A DNA stretch of 64,000 nt from Blastobasis lacticolella (lineage: Eukaryota; Arthropoda; Insecta; Lepidoptera; Blastobasidae): assembly GCA_905147135.1 (NCBI GenBank), contig LR990049.1, forward strand, positions 4,853,428 through 4,917,427, given 5' to 3'. Below the pieces are notes generated by a model that was given only the letters and a program-made list of their open reading frames with translations, made no database searches and was not told the origin of the DNA. The translations under genes and the position numbers were made by a program. Positions 63,491-64,000 of this stretch are shown in pieces (position 1 is the stretch's first letter; every line of letters begins with the position of its first letter).

Positions 63491-63900
63491 GGGTGTCCAT
63501 AAAGTACATTCACTAGATTTTAATATTTTTGGAAAGTGCAGCAAAACTACACGATATTGTGTTTATACTTTGTTGTCTATTTTTTCACTCAGTTTACATC
63601 CTGTTGAATGCATGTGGTGAGTCTTGGCACAAGTTTATGCATTTCTCGTTGAACTTTTCCGCCAGCTCCGAAATAAGGAAAGATGTCATTTTAGTACCTA
63701 TCTAATAGTAATTATTAAATTCTACTCATGTTTGAATTCAAGAAGGTGAAAGTGAAGAAAGCAACACTATTTACGTACTAGGATTTAAGCATTTAGGTTG
63801 CAGGCAACAAACATGCAGAACAGCAGATGCGTTGTCACTGTGAGGACTAAGATGAAATGCGTCATGCCTGTATTTGCACTGGCTTATTTTATGGACACCC
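63491..63900. mobile_element. 410-bp interval with 16-bp inverted ends
   Basis: 'gggtgtccataaagta' at 63491-63506 and its near-perfect reverse complement (one mismatch) at 63885-63900. The start of this end is mariner-like. The interior includes a LINE scrap at about 63785-63845. No transposase frame and no TA flanks seen. Confidence 0.6.
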
Positions 63901-64000
63901 CACGTACTAGGCGCAATATTAAGGAGGTCTAAATAATCCGTTTTGTATTTTTTGGTTTCGAGGGTTCTGTACAAAAAAATATTGTAATCAATTATGATTT

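Noticed and set aside
1..64000. CRISPR array, operon, prophage or integron
   Set aside because: No regularly spaced direct repeats or prokaryotic gene layout; all signs point to an insect nuclear genome.
1..64000. Endogenous retrovirus or LTR retrotransposon
   Set aside because: No long terminal repeats, primer-binding site, protease, integrase or envelope-like frame seen.

Overview
The window reads as repeat-rich nuclear DNA of a moth or butterfly. This rests on AT-rich background, CR1/Jockey-like and RTE-clade non-LTR retrotransposons, tRNA-derived SINEs, many small inverted-repeat DNA elements, and an insect-type tRNA-Val. The lepidopteran assignment comes from recognising repeat families and was not checked by a search. 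No multi-exon host gene was recognised, so the stretch is probably intergenic or intronic. The only cellular gene with strong support is a tRNA-Val(AAC) on the minus strand at 32860-32932. One GC-rich candidate coding exon (23373-23513) is weakly supported.

Two retrotransposons dominate. LINE-1 here (about 37.3-41.8 kb, plus strand) has an ORF1 with a PHD finger and coiled coil, a complete 959-aa endonuclease/reverse-transcriptase ORF2, and a poly(A) that starts at the ORF2 stop codon. Its ORF1 looks frameshifted near the C-terminus. LINE-2 (52704-56311, minus strand) has a complete 983-aa endonuclease/RT ORF, a poly(A) tail and near-identical 16/17-bp flanks. Many 3'-end or C-terminal remnants of other LINEs are scattered over the window.

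Short retroposon families, named here for reference: family A is a tRNA-derived SINE of about 350-363 bp ending in (GAT)n. Family B is a SINE with a tRNA-Gly-like head. Family C is a retroposon of about 260 bp ending in (GAT)n whose tail resembles the RTE-clade 3' end. Family D is an interspersed repeat marked by 'aacctaaccgacag'. RTE-clade 3' fragments, recognised from the RT C-terminal protein, also end in (GAT)n, and two have 13-16 bp target-site duplications.

DNA-type elements: an internally deleted mariner-like element (21957-22477), a TTAA-flanked 82-bp element (30879-30960), a TA-flanked MITE (18117-18354), a two-copy MITE family (19926-20538 and 59977-60245), and several other foldback families seen once or twice.

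Layout: 0-18 kb, scattered fragments in AT-rich DNA; 18-24 kb, dense nested insertions; 24-32 kb, foldbacks and a four-layer nest at 30.8-31.8 kb; 32.9 kb, the tRNA; 33-36 kb, retroposons and foldbacks; 37-42 kb, LINE-1; 42-52 kb, SINEs and nested repeats; 52.7-56.3 kb, LINE-2; 56-64 kb, further fragments. I found no CRISPR, operon or other new multi-gene system. The main value of the window is a readable record of insertion order, with several element boundaries fixed by target-site duplications or by paralogous empty sites.
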